A stretch of 15,218 nucleotides of DNA from Candidatus Bipolaricaulota bacterium (GTDB taxonomy: Bacteria; Bipolaricaulota; Bipolaricaulia; UBA7950; UBA9294). A program made the position numbers and the translations under genes. The DNA is taken from the NCBI GenBank assembly GCA_015485945.1, contig WFSM01000162.1, positions 1 to 15,218 of the forward strand, written 5' to 3'. Positions 1 through 6,580 of the stretch are shown here, one piece after another. Below the pieces are notes generated by a model. The model did not search any database and was not told where the DNA came from. It saw nothing but the letters and a program-made list of their open reading frames with translations. Within the stretch, counting starts at the first letter, position 1. Every line of letters begins with the position of its first letter.

Positions 1-283
1 TAGAGAGAGCCGCTCCCGTCATTCCGGCGTAGGTGAGGATCAAGAACGCATATTCTACGGACTCGAGGTCGAGCCTTTCGATGAACTCAGCCACAATCCC
101 CGGGACGGCAAACCCGTGCACTGGGCAAACTACCCCGATTTGATGTGTCGGGGGGACGATTCGAGCGACATTTTGCAATGCCGGAATCCCGACAAGTCCG
201 GTAGCACCCAGCGTGGCAGCAATCTGTCGTGCGATGGCAAGCGAATTTCCTGTCCCGGTGAAGTAGTAAATCGTAGTATTTAT
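1..283 (-). CDS. EFR1-family flavodoxin/ferredoxin protein, N-terminal part (runs off left edge)
   Basis: About 94 residues are visible. Near the N-terminus the frame reads IYYFTGTGNSLAIAR, the FMN-phosphate-binding loop of flavodoxin-like domains in the EFR1 family, and further on TYAGMTGAALS, which resembles the TYGG-PG-A loop of the same family. Such proteins usually carry a flavodoxin domain followed by two 4Fe-4S clusters and are thought to move electrons in the cytosol of anaerobes; the cluster part would lie outside the window. The frame has no ATG, GTG or TTG between the pfkB stop codon (TAG at 314-316, same frame) and the flavodoxin loop. The best-placed start is ATA at 281-283, giving M-N-T-T-I-Y-Y-F, a normal length for the family. 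No Shine-Dalgarno precedes it. It is the last visible gene of the sugar operon, 30 nt after the kinase. It could be an intact gene with a rare start or a decayed one. Confidence 0.72.
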   Translation of the reverse strand, partial: MNTTIYYFTGTGNSLAIARQIAATLGATGLVGIPALQNVARIVPPTHQIGVVCPVHGFAVPGIVAEFIERLDLESVEYAFLILTYAGMTGAALS

Positions 284-292
284 GTGGGGAAA

Positions 293-298
293 AGTATA
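293..298 (-). promoter_or_regulatory. -10-like hexamer 9 nt before the EFR1 start
   Basis: On the minus strand the hexamer TATACT (5 of 6 to TATAAT) ends 9 nt before the proposed ATA start of the EFR1 frame. No good -35 is found at 16-18 bp. The distance equals that seen for other starts in this window that lack a ribosome binding site, so a leaderless transcript is possible. The hexamer may also be chance. Confidence 0.25.
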
Positions 299-313
299 GC
301 GGACAGGATAGGG

Positions 314-1243
314 CTAAACGACCTCGGATCGGTAAGGGGGGTTAGCTCCACGGCGGGTGCAGGTGAGCGCCGCAATGCGGGCTGCTTGTTCCAGTGCGGA
401 ATGCAGATTTGATTGGGACAATGCTGCTAATGATTTAGGATCGAGTCGAGCGTTCTCGTACAGCCACGCGAGGAGCCCGGCGGTAAACGCGTCACCGGCG
501 CCGACGGTGTCCACCACCTCTACCCGGGCTCCATCAACTGTAGCATGCTGTGTTGCAGTGTAGGCGTTAGCCCCCGTTGCCCCGTGCGTTACGACGACGA
601 GTTGTGGACCACGTTTGAGCCATTCTTGTGCCGCGGACGCTTCATCTTTACCCGGATACAAGTAGTCCAGATCAACCCGGCTTACTTTCACTAAGTTGCT
701 TTGACGTAACCACTCAGCAAACCGCTTAAGGTAATGTGATTTGTCTTTGATCTGGTTAGGGCGAACATTTGGATCAAATGAAATGAGGCGCTTCCCGGAT
801 TCCCGGAGGAGTAACCCGGTTAGAGTGGTTCCAATCGGCTCCCGCATCATGGCAAGTGATCCCACGTGGATCACTTTGATCCCGGCGGGGAGAGGATCAG
901 GAATGAACGCTGGCGTGAGCAGGGCATCGGCTGTCCCTTCACAATAGAATGAAAACTCTGGTTCCTCACCACTAGTAGCATGGATGAATGACAGGGCAGT
1001 AGGGGCATCTTCCTCCGCGAGATAGCGCAAATCCACCCCGCTGGTCTTCAGGCTTTGTTTGAGCATTCGCCCAAATCGGTCACACGACAGCTTCCCCAAG
1101 TATCCGACCGGAACACCGAGACGCCCAAGACCAATTGCCACGTTGTGCGGGGATCCGCCGGGATGGGGAACGTATCCATCCTCTTTGCTGCAGTAAGCGG
1201 GGAAAAAATCGATCAGTGCTTCACCAACAACGAGAAAGACCAT
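314..1243 (-). CDS. PfkB-family sugar kinase, probable fructokinase
   Basis: A cytosolic 309-aa kinase expected to phosphorylate fructose with ATP. PfkB/ribokinase motifs are clear: the N-terminal strand VVGEALIDF (5-13), GGSPHNVA (29-36, sugar-binding signature 1), SFDPNVRP (155-162), and DTVGAGDAFTAG (245-256, signature 2) with the anion hole GAGD and catalytic base Asp251. CTRRGANPP (295-303) near the end is the usual nucleotide-site tail of fructokinases. Length is normal for ScrK/FrkA-type enzymes. The ATG start is 2 bp after the stop of the GH32 gene, with GAGG about 11 nt upstream, so it is in the same operon. The neighbouring fructosidase and sugar transporter make fructose the likely substrate; other ketoses or 2-keto-3-deoxygluconate cannot be excluded from sequence alone. 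Confidence 0.9.
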   Translation of the reverse strand: MVFLVVGEALIDFFPAYCSKEDGYVPHPGGSPHNVAIGLGRLGVPVGYLGKLSCDRFGRMLKQSLKTSGVDLRYLAEEDAPTALSFIHATSGEEPEFSFYCEGTADALLTPAFIPDPLPAGIKVIHVGSLAMMREPIGTTLTGLLLRESGKRLISFDPNVRPNQIKDKSHYLKRFAEWLRQSNLVKVSRVDLDYLYPGKDEASAAQEWLKRGPQLVVVTHGATGANAYTATQHATVDGARVEVVDTVGAGDAFTAGLLAWLYENARLDPKSLAALSQSNLHSALEQAARIAALTCTRRGANPPYRSEVV

Positions 1244-1245
1244 CC

Positions 1246-2202
1246 TTAGATGACCTCAAGTGATCCATCGGAGCGGAAATGAACAAGCATTGGGTCTGAG
1301 AGCCCTCCAATAAATGTGCCGGTTTTGTCCTGCCCAAGCCACGTTAGAACAACCCAGCTTCCACCAGGAGCTTGCACTAACTTGGCACCGTAATGGTATC
1401 CGATTTTGTCCCCTAATAGAAGCCTCGCTCGGCTGTAAGGACCGCGGAATCTTGGTGACGTCATAAAATAGGTACCGGTGCGGGGGCGGGGAGGGTCAGT
1501 CTCCTCTGGCTTAGAATGCTCTATCCAATCCTTGTCCGCGCTGAATAGGAGGTAATGCCTTCCTTGATGCATGACGTATTGAGGTATCTCCATCTGCATG
1601 AAGTCTCGCGGCGTGCTCACCGGCGGAAGCACCTTCCAGGTCAGAAGATCACTCGATCGGGCAATGGCGATGCATCCGTAGTTCCCGTACGCTCCCCCTT
1701 TTGCTCGCGCTGTTATAAAAGTATAGAACACGTTCTCAGATTTGCAGTAAACCACATAAGGGTCACGCCACGCCTGCTCAGAAAAAGGAGAGGCGATTTC
1801 GTCTTCGTACCGGGTTAGATCAGCTTTAATAACCGGATTAGCCGGATGTTTTGTCCAATCCCTGAGATCATTGGAGAAAGCAAGTCCGATACGTTGAATC
1901 TTTCCTCCTTCTTCGACATTAGTCCCGGTATAGAGCATGAAAAACCTATTTCTCCCAGCGATAACACTCCCAGTCCAGATGGCACGGTCGTCCCATGCTC
2001 CGCGCGAACCCGGCGCGAGGGCTGTCCCCAGGTAGTCCCAGTGCTGCAGATCGGATGAGATAGCATGCCCTACCGTAGCCAGTCCATGGCGCATCTCCGG
2101 ATCGGGTAAATCACGGGGAGCTTGCAGGTAAAACAGGTGATATTTACCCTGCCGGTTTATCACCCAGAAATCCCACAGGTAGTGATCCTTTGGAACGTAC
2201 AT
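1246..2202 (-). CDS. GH32-like beta-fructofuranosidase, cytosolic, single propeller domain
   Basis: A 318-aa five-bladed beta-propeller glycosidase of the GH32/GH68/GH43 superfamily, expected to remove fructosyl units from sucrose or fructo-oligosaccharides. The three acidic sites are visible in the usual order: WDFW (10-13) with Asp11 as likely nucleophile, WRDP (145-148) with Asp147 as transition-state stabiliser, and MEIPQ (204-208) with Glu205 as acid/base. IWTGS (75-79) matches the conserved blade-1/2 loop of GH32. There is no signal peptide, so it acts in the cytosol. It lacks the C-terminal beta-sandwich of classical invertases, like the short Aec43-type GH32 subgroup. The ATG follows the permease stop by 7 bp, with GAGG at a good distance. 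A GH43 enzyme is the main alternative, but the downstream fructokinase favours beta-fructosides. Confidence 0.85.
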   Translation of the reverse strand: MYVPKDHYLWDFWVINRQGKYHLFYLQAPRDLPDPEMRHGLATVGHAISSDLQHWDYLGTALAPGSRGAWDDRAIWTGSVIAGRNRFFMLYTGTNVEEGGKIQRIGLAFSNDLRDWTKHPANPVIKADLTRYEDEIASPFSEQAWRDPYVVYCKSENVFYTFITARAKGGAYGNYGCIAIARSSDLLTWKVLPPVSTPRDFMQMEIPQYVMHQGRHYLLFSADKDWIEHSKPEETDPPRPRTGTYFMTSPRFRGPYSRARLLLGDKIGYHYGAKLVQAPGGSWVVLTWLGQDKTGTFIGGLSDPMLVHFRSDGSLEVI

Positions 2203-2209
2203 GTTAACC

Positions 2210-3058
2210 TCATCCCTTGAGGCCGGATTGAACGATGCTTTGGATGAACCAGCGCTGGAATATGAAGTAGACGATCAACAAGGGCAGGGAGGTCAAAAAG
2301 GCGAACGCCATCACGTCTCCCCAGTTTCGCGGTGGTTGTCCGAAGAAGGTGCTCATCGCTACCGAAAGCGGGCGGACCTCAGGCCCTTGTGTCACCATCA
2401 GCGGCCATAGGAACGAGTTCCAATACTCCAGTGATTGCAGGATGGCCACCGTCGCAATCACGGGGTGGGAAAGAGGAATGATGAGCTTTCGATAGATCTG
2501 CCACCAACTCGCTCCATCCACCCTCGCCGCTTCGTTGAGCTCCTTGGGGATCTTATTGAAAAACTGATAGAAAAGGTAAATCGAAAATGGATGTGCAATA
2601 AATGGAATTATCTGCACATAATAACTATCAAACCAGCCAAAACGATTAACCATCAATAACAATGGAACCGCTAGGCCCTCGAAGGGGATAATGATGAGTG
2701 CCACCACGAATGACACCAGGAAGGCCCTTCCGGGAAAGCGGAGGCGAGCTAATGCAAACGCCGCCATACTGTTTACTAGGACGCCCAATGCGACAATACT
2801 TCCAACGATTACAACGGTATTGAACAGAAAACGTACCCATGGAGTTGACCCCATGCCTTGGCCCGAAAGCACGGACCAGTAGTTCGCAAGCGATGGGTGA
2901 GGAGCCCAAAAAGCCCGTATGCTGGCCATGTCATTCATTACTTGTAACTCATTAGACTTCAATGAAGTAGCCAGCATTACAACGATAGGAATAAGGAACG
3001 CGACGGCGAAGAAAAGAAGGATAATATAGTAAACGCCTATAGGAAGGTAATGGCGCAT
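2210..3058 (-). CDS. ABC sugar transporter permease, MalG type
   Basis: A 282-aa inner-membrane protein forming one half of the transport channel of a CUT1-family sugar importer. The EAA loop ELNEAARVDGASWWQIYRKL (173-192, extending to about 195) is the site that contacts the ATPase subunit. About six hydrophobic segments are seen, near 8-30, 79-103, 112-136, 145-166, 197-220 and 250-270. The C-terminus QRWFIQSIVQSGLKG is typical of the MalG side, where the protein ends as FxxGxxxGxxKG. The ATG overlaps the stop of the upstream permease by one base (TAATG), showing translational coupling and a fixed ratio between the two halves. Confidence 0.95.
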   Translation of the reverse strand: MRHYLPIGVYYIILLFFAVAFLIPIVVMLATSLKSNELQVMNDMASIRAFWAPHPSLANYWSVLSGQGMGSTPWVRFLFNTVVIVGSIVALGVLVNSMAAFALARLRFPGRAFLVSFVVALIIIPFEGLAVPLLLMVNRFGWFDSYYVQIIPFIAHPFSIYLFYQFFNKIPKELNEAARVDGASWWQIYRKLIIPLSHPVIATVAILQSLEYWNSFLWPLMVTQGPEVRPLSVAMSTFFGQPPRNWGDVMAFAFLTSLPLLIVYFIFQRWFIQSIVQSGLKG

Positions 3059-3969
3059 TATTCCACCTCGTGTTCTTCAACGAAGATTCGCCGCTGGATA
3101 ATCGAAATCATCAATACGATCAGGACGAACACGACGGAAGCCGCGGAAGCATATCCCACTTTGAGCTCACGATAACCGGCGACGTAGATGTAACGGACAA
3201 GGGTGTTTGTCGCCCCTAGGGGACCACCTTGGGTCAATACCTCCACTTGGGTGAAGAGTTTGAACGCAAGGATCGTGGTGGTCACTAGTACAAAGATATG
3301 AGTGTTCCTAAGGCCGGGCATAGTTATATAGCGAAACTGTTGCCACAAGTTAGCCCCGTCGATGCGAGCCGCCTCGTAGAGTTCAGCTGATATCTCCTGC
3401 AATCCAGCTAAATAAATAATCATTTGAAATCCTACCCCTTGCCAGATGGAGATAAGTATAATGGTGGGGAGAGCCAAGGATCTGTTCCCAAGCCAATCAA
3501 GTGGTCCGATGTGTTTGAAGGTCGCTCCTTGGATAAGGGTGTTAAGCAGTCCTTCCGGATACATGAGCAAAAAGTACCAAATCACACAGACAACAACCAT
3601 CGGAATAACTACTGGCATAAAGTAGAGACTGCGGAAGATTTTGATTTGCGGAATTCGCTTGTTGACCAGAATGGCTAAGAAAAGCGCTAGCGCGCTCTGT
3701 AATGGCACTACAACCACCGCGAAAAGAAAGTTATTTCGTAGAGCTTGCCAAAAGCCCCCGTCCCCAAAGAGGCGAATGTAGTTTCGTAAGCCGATGATCT
3801 TTGTGGGGAGAGGGCTCACCAACCGTTGGCTAGTGAAGGAGAGAACCAAAGACATTATAAATGGAGTAATGAGGAATACAAGCAACAGGATCAGCGCTGG
3901 AGCGAGGAACGCCCAGGCAGCTGTGCTCTCATTCCCAAGAAAGTGTTTTGTCGACATCTTGCTGCTCAA
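3058..3969 (-). CDS. ABC sugar transporter permease, MalF type
   Basis: A 303-aa inner-membrane partner of the following permease. It has about six membrane segments, near 19-41, 81-105, 116-137, 167-190, 225-243 and 275-293, and the EAA loop EAARIDGANLWQQFRYITMP (199-218). Its length without a large periplasmic loop matches the short MalF/UgpA form of CUT1 importers. The start is uncertain: TTG at 3967-3969 gives the length used here, and ATG at 3955-3957 would give four residues fewer; neither has a good Shine-Dalgarno. A strong AGGAGGAG lies further upstream on the arm of a stem-loop, 6 nt before an in-frame ATT. No ATPase gene is nearby, so the transporter probably uses a shared MsmK/UgpC-like ATPase. 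Confidence 0.93.
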   Translation of the reverse strand: MSSKMSTKHFLGNESTAAWAFLAPALILLLVFLITPFIMSLVLSFTSQRLVSPLPTKIIGLRNYIRLFGDGGFWQALRNNFLFAVVVVPLQSALALFLAILVNKRIPQIKIFRSLYFMPVVIPMVVVCVIWYFLLMYPEGLLNTLIQGATFKHIGPLDWLGNRSLALPTIILISIWQGVGFQMIIYLAGLQEISAELYEAARIDGANLWQQFRYITMPGLRNTHIFVLVTTTILAFKLFTQVEVLTQGGPLGATNTLVRYIYVAGYRELKVGYASAASVVFVLIVLMISIIQRRIFVEEHEVE

Positions 3970-3975
3970 AACGAG

Positions 3976-4007
3976 AGGAGGAACCCCACCAATGTGGGGC
4001 TCCTCCT
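3976..4007 (-). promoter_or_regulatory. Stem-loop between binding-protein and permease genes
   Basis: A 14-bp inverted repeat with 13 pairs and one mismatch encloses a 4-base loop (arms 3976-3989 and 3994-4007). It fills most of the 45-bp gap between the sugar-binding-protein gene and the first permease. There is no U-run after it, so it is not a normal terminator. In malE-malF-type operons such hairpins stabilise the upstream mRNA and lower permease expression, giving excess binding protein; the same role is inferred here. Its 5' arm also contains AGGAGGAG, the only strong Shine-Dalgarno near the permease start, so folding could hide a ribosome site. Confidence 0.75.
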
Positions 4008-4014
4008 ACATAAA

Positions 4015-5310
4015 CTATTTCTTCCCGAACGGCGGGTAGCCGTCGTTATCCGCGATATCCTGGTCAATCTTAACCGCAGCTTTGTGGAGCTCGGTATAAA
4101 CATCCGCTCCTGCCACGATGTTCTTCACCGCAGTGGCGAAGGCGGAAGTGATGGTTGGATATCCTGGGTAGACCGGCCGTGGAACGGCAATGGTCTTCAA
4201 CTGATCGGCGAATATGCTAAGCGGTCCTCCCGGTCGGTAGAGAGCGGATTGTGCGATCGCTGACTTGCGGGACGGAACGGCACCGTTAGCTGCCGTCATC
4301 TTTAGGATTTGGTTGGGCTGTAGAATAAATGCCAAGAATTTCCAAGCTGCCCCAGGGTGCTTAGAATTGCTCGTTATTGCCCATGCCCATGAACCCATTC
4401 CGGTGGCAGCGCGGCATCCTGCTCCCAGCTTGGGCATGGGGAGAAGGACAAGATCATCGCCAAGCCCTTTCTTGTGCGGATCCCACATCCAGTGTCCGAC
4501 CCATGCCAACGCCGCGTCCTTCTTGCCGTAGAAGGAATCATCACCGGCTGAAGCCGGCACAACCCATCCTTTCTTTATCCAGTGTTGGAAAAGCGTCATC
4601 GCAAGGACTGAAGAAATCCCATCCAGGGTCCCTTCTGCCTTCCAGGTCGTCCGATTGATCAGGTCACCGCCGAACGCCTGCAGGATGGGCGAAAAGCCGT
4701 ATGTAAACCATTCACCAGCCCCATAGTTAAGTTTCAAATCCAACGGCCACTTGACTTCCGGAAGGGCTGCCAACTTGGCGAGAGCATCTTCGAACTCGTT
4801 GAGGGTCCAGGCATCGTTGACGCTTGTCGGAATACGTACCCCCGCCTCTTTCAGATATTTGCGATTGCCCCAAATAGCGAGCCCGGAGTCAAAGACCCCG
4901 AGCGCATAAAGCTTGCCATCCGGGGGATACGTGCCCTGAGCAAGAATCGATGGAAGAAAATCACTTCGGAGTTGTGGTGTGACATATTCATCAAGTGGAC
5001 GTAGCCACCCGTTCCAAACAAAGTTGGCCATGGTCGGCCCATCAAGGTCAAGTAGGTCAGGCAACTTGCCGGCTAAGCCAGCGGCTCGTACTTGGTCCGT
5101 GTAGTTTGCTTCAGGGATAAGCACCAGCTTAACGGCGACTTCATTCTGCGAGGCATTGAACTCAGCGACTTGTGCCTTCATGACTGCCAGTTCTTCCGGT
5201 TTGCCAGTATGCCACCATACTGTGATTTGGGTAGGCGATTGTGCATACAACAAACCGCCAGCCCACACTGTCAATCCAAGGATCAATAACAACCCCACTA
5301 TTTTTCGCAT
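4015..5310 (-). CDS. Periplasmic sugar-binding protein of the ABC importer
   Basis: A 431-aa extracytoplasmic solute-binding protein of the family-1 (MalE-like) type. Residues 1-23 are a signal peptide (MRK, a long hydrophobic core, then LLYA before Q24). There is no lipobox cysteine, so the mature protein should be free in a periplasm rather than lipid-anchored. The mature part opens with ITVWWHTGKPEE, a usual first strand of this fold, and includes LPDLLDLDGPTMANFVWNGWL (83-103) and the late motif GAAWKFLAFILQP that marks the family. It delivers sugar to the two following permeases. The neighbouring fructosidase suggests a beta-fructoside ligand; the sequence itself does not fix it. The start is supported by AAGGAGGA (5314-5321) just upstream. 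Confidence 0.93.
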   Translation of the reverse strand: MRKIVGLLLILGLTVWAGGLLYAQSPTQITVWWHTGKPEELAVMKAQVAEFNASQNEVAVKLVLIPEANYTDQVRAAGLAGKLPDLLDLDGPTMANFVWNGWLRPLDEYVTPQLRSDFLPSILAQGTYPPDGKLYALGVFDSGLAIWGNRKYLKEAGVRIPTSVNDAWTLNEFEDALAKLAALPEVKWPLDLKLNYGAGEWFTYGFSPILQAFGGDLINRTTWKAEGTLDGISSVLAMTLFQHWIKKGWVVPASAGDDSFYGKKDAALAWVGHWMWDPHKKGLGDDLVLLPMPKLGAGCRAATGMGSWAWAITSNSKHPGAAWKFLAFILQPNQILKMTAANGAVPSRKSAIAQSALYRPGGPLSIFADQLKTIAVPRPVYPGYPTITSAFATAVKNIVAGADVYTELHKAAVKIDQDIADNDGYPPFGKK

Positions 5311-5372
5311 AGTTCCTCCTTTTCCTGTTGAATCCCGGTGTCTTTCCGTCGCTTATTACTATAGGCTAATCC

Positions 5373-5384
5373 ATCACCTCCTTT
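5373..5384 (-). promoter_or_regulatory. Orphan full-length Shine-Dalgarno-like sequence
   Basis: On the minus strand AAAGGAGGTGAT is fully complementary to the usual 3' tail of 16S rRNA, but it is about 60 nt upstream of the binding-protein ATG, which has its own Shine-Dalgarno. No ORF longer than a few codons follows. It may be a ribosome standby or a remnant leader peptide site, or chance. Confidence 0.3.
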
Positions 5385-5392
5385 ATGAAGTT

Positions 5393-5420
5393 ATTTTAAC
5401 TACTCACTTTATAGATTCAA
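5393..5420 (-). promoter_or_regulatory. Candidate promoter for the transporter genes
   Basis: On the minus strand TTGAAT (5415-5420), a 16-bp spacer and TAAAAT (5393-5398; 5 of 6 to consensus) overlap the end of the repressor gene and lie 82 bp before the binding-protein ATG. No copy of the LacI operator is seen near it. The transporter genes may therefore have an unregulated promoter here as well as read-through from the repressor promoter. Support is from motif match only. Confidence 0.35.
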
Positions 5421-6420
5421 CGGAACCCCGAATTTGAAGTTTCACCCCGATCCGCCTATCTTCACCTTTTATTGCATCCTGGGAATGAGGATGAGCATGG
5501 ATGTATTCACATAGCAGTTGAACGGCCTCATAGCCGATCCTGTACGGATCTTGTGCTACTGTCGTAAGCGGCGGTTCAAACGCGGCTGCCCATTCGAAGT
5601 CGTCAAACCCCACTACTGATACATCTTGTGGGCAGCTAAGCCCCAACTTGTGTATCGCCATCATCACCCCGATTGTCATCAGGTTGTTAGTGGCGAACAC
5701 CGCGCTCGGTCGGTCCGCCCCGTCGAGAAGATCAAGACAGGCCTCCTTGCCCTCCGCCACCTGGGAATGTCCATATGCAATCAGTGCGCGGTCGATCTCG
5801 AACCCGTTGTCGGTTAACGCCCGTTCATACCCGCGTAGCCGTTCGGTGGTAGTTGAGACATGGGGAAGGCCGAGAATGATTCCGATTTGGCGATGTCCCT
5901 GCTCGATCAGGTAGCGAGTGGCACGATACGCTCCCTCTTCGTTTTCCGATAGCACGGCGGGAGCGTCGACTCCATCTATCTTTCTGTCGATGAATACAAT
6001 CTGTAGGCCGCGCGTGATGAGATCACGGATCAATTCGTCGTTCTTCCCTGTCGGAGCGAGGATCATCCCGTCCACCCGCTTGCGCGACAGGAGCTGAAGG
6101 TAGACGAGTTCGTTTTCCAGTTTCTCGCTTGTATTACAAATAAGAAGGCTGTAGCCATTCTCGCGTGCGCAGTCTTCCGCTCCTCGAATTAGCGTTGCGA
6201 AGAACGGGTTGCTGATGTCTGAGACAACTGCACCGATAACGTGAGTGGTGCGCGTGCGCAGAGATTGTGCAACCGCATTGGGGTGAAAATTAAGGGCTTC
6301 CATAGCCGCGCGTACACGTTTTGCCGTGTCTGGTGCGACGTTTCGTGTCCCATTGATGACATACGAGACGGTCGCTACTGATACTCCCGCTTGTTTTGCT
6401 ACATCTTTTATCGTTGCCAT
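5404..6420 (-). CDS. LacI-family transcriptional repressor of the sugar operon
   Basis: A 338-aa regulator. Residues 3-23 (TIKDVAKQAGVSVATVSYVIN) are the LacI-type helix-turn-helix and NAVAQSLRT (48-56) the hinge helix that inserts into the centre of the operator. The remainder, starting IGAVVSDISNPFFATLIRGA, is a periplasmic-binding-protein-like effector domain with the usual late strand VSVVGFDDFEWA. Length is normal. It is the first gene of the operon, 93 bp before the binding-protein gene. Two matching operators lie just downstream of its promoter, so it very likely represses itself and, through read-through, the transport and catabolic genes. The effector is unknown; a fructoside or fructose derivative is inferred from the neighbours. 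The ATG has no clear Shine-Dalgarno, but the start is fixed by the family's N-terminus. Confidence 0.93.
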   Translation of the reverse strand: MATIKDVAKQAGVSVATVSYVINGTRNVAPDTAKRVRAAMEALNFHPNAVAQSLRTRTTHVIGAVVSDISNPFFATLIRGAEDCARENGYSLLICNTSEKLENELVYLQLLSRKRVDGMILAPTGKNDELIRDLITRGLQIVFIDRKIDGVDAPAVLSENEEGAYRATRYLIEQGHRQIGIILGLPHVSTTTERLRGYERALTDNGFEIDRALIAYGHSQVAEGKEACLDLLDGADRPSAVFATNNLMTIGVMMAIHKLGLSCPQDVSVVGFDDFEWAAAFEPPLTTVAQDPYRIGYEAVQLLCEYIHAHPHSQDAIKGEDRRIGVKLQIRGSVESIK

Positions 6421-6432
6421 CCAGCCAACTTT

Positions 6433-6444
6433 CTAAACGTTTAG
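6433..6444. promoter_or_regulatory. LacI-family operator O1
   Basis: CTAAACGTTTAG is a perfect 12-bp palindrome with the central CG typical of LacI-family sites. It lies in the 5' leader of the repressor gene, between the -10 box and the ATG. O1 and O2 together form a 31-bp near-palindrome (6430-6460) centred on 6445. Confidence 0.8.
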
Positions 6445-6445
6445 T

Positions 6446-6457
6446 CTAACCGTTTAG
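6446..6457. promoter_or_regulatory. LacI-family operator O2
   Basis: CTAACCGTTTAG differs from O1 at one base. Its centre is 13 bp from that of O1. It begins immediately after the -10 box of the repressor gene and should cover the transcription start, so bound repressor would block initiation. Confidence 0.8.
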
Positions 6458-6458
6458 A

Positions 6459-6487
6459 AAGATACTGCAAAAGGTCCTGCTTGTCAA
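6459..6487 (-). promoter_or_regulatory. Promoter of the LacI-family gene and sugar operon
   Basis: On the minus strand TTGACA (6482-6487, perfect -35), a 17-bp spacer and TATCTT (6459-6464, 4 of 6) form a good sigma-70-type promoter. Start of transcription is expected near 6452, inside operator O2. It would drive the repressor and, by read-through, the transporter and catabolic genes. Confidence 0.75.
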
Positions 6488-6528
6488 GAGCGGAGGCTAA
6501 AATCCAGGAGTAATTGGAATTTCTTTGT

Positions 6529-6540
6529 CTAAACGGTTGT
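6529..6540. promoter_or_regulatory. Candidate LacI-family operator O3 at the Nudix promoter
   Basis: CTAAACGGTTGT matches 10 of 12 bases of the complement of O2 (CTAAACGGTTAG) and keeps the central CG. Its centre is 83 bp from O2, close to eight helical turns, which would suit looping. It ends 4 bp before the -35 of the Nudix gene, so it could regulate that gene or assist repression of the operon. Confidence 0.55.
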
Positions 6541-6543
6541 ACC

Positions 6544-6571
6544 TTGCCGGCATGTCCGCGTGTGGTACAAT
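6544..6571 (+). promoter_or_regulatory. Promoter of the Nudix gene, probably leaderless
   Basis: TTGCCG (6544-6549), a 16-bp spacer and TACAAT (6566-6571; 5 of 6). The -10 box ends 9 nt before the ATG at 6581, so transcription would begin at or a few bases before the start codon. No Shine-Dalgarno is present, which fits a leaderless mRNA. Confidence 0.6.
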
Positions 6572-6580
6572 GAATTCACT

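Noticed and set aside
3826..4263. 145-codon plus-strand frame across the permease/binding-protein junction
   Set aside because: It crosses the ends of two well-supported genes and the stem-loop and has no protein-like features.
5373..5385. Plus-strand resemblance to the 3' end of 16S rRNA
   Set aside because: Only about 13 bases match and no other rRNA sequence is nearby; it is not an rRNA fragment.
6560..6580. GTG at 6560 as Nudix start
   Set aside because: It would place the -10 box within the coding sequence and has no Shine-Dalgarno; the ATG at 6581 fits better.
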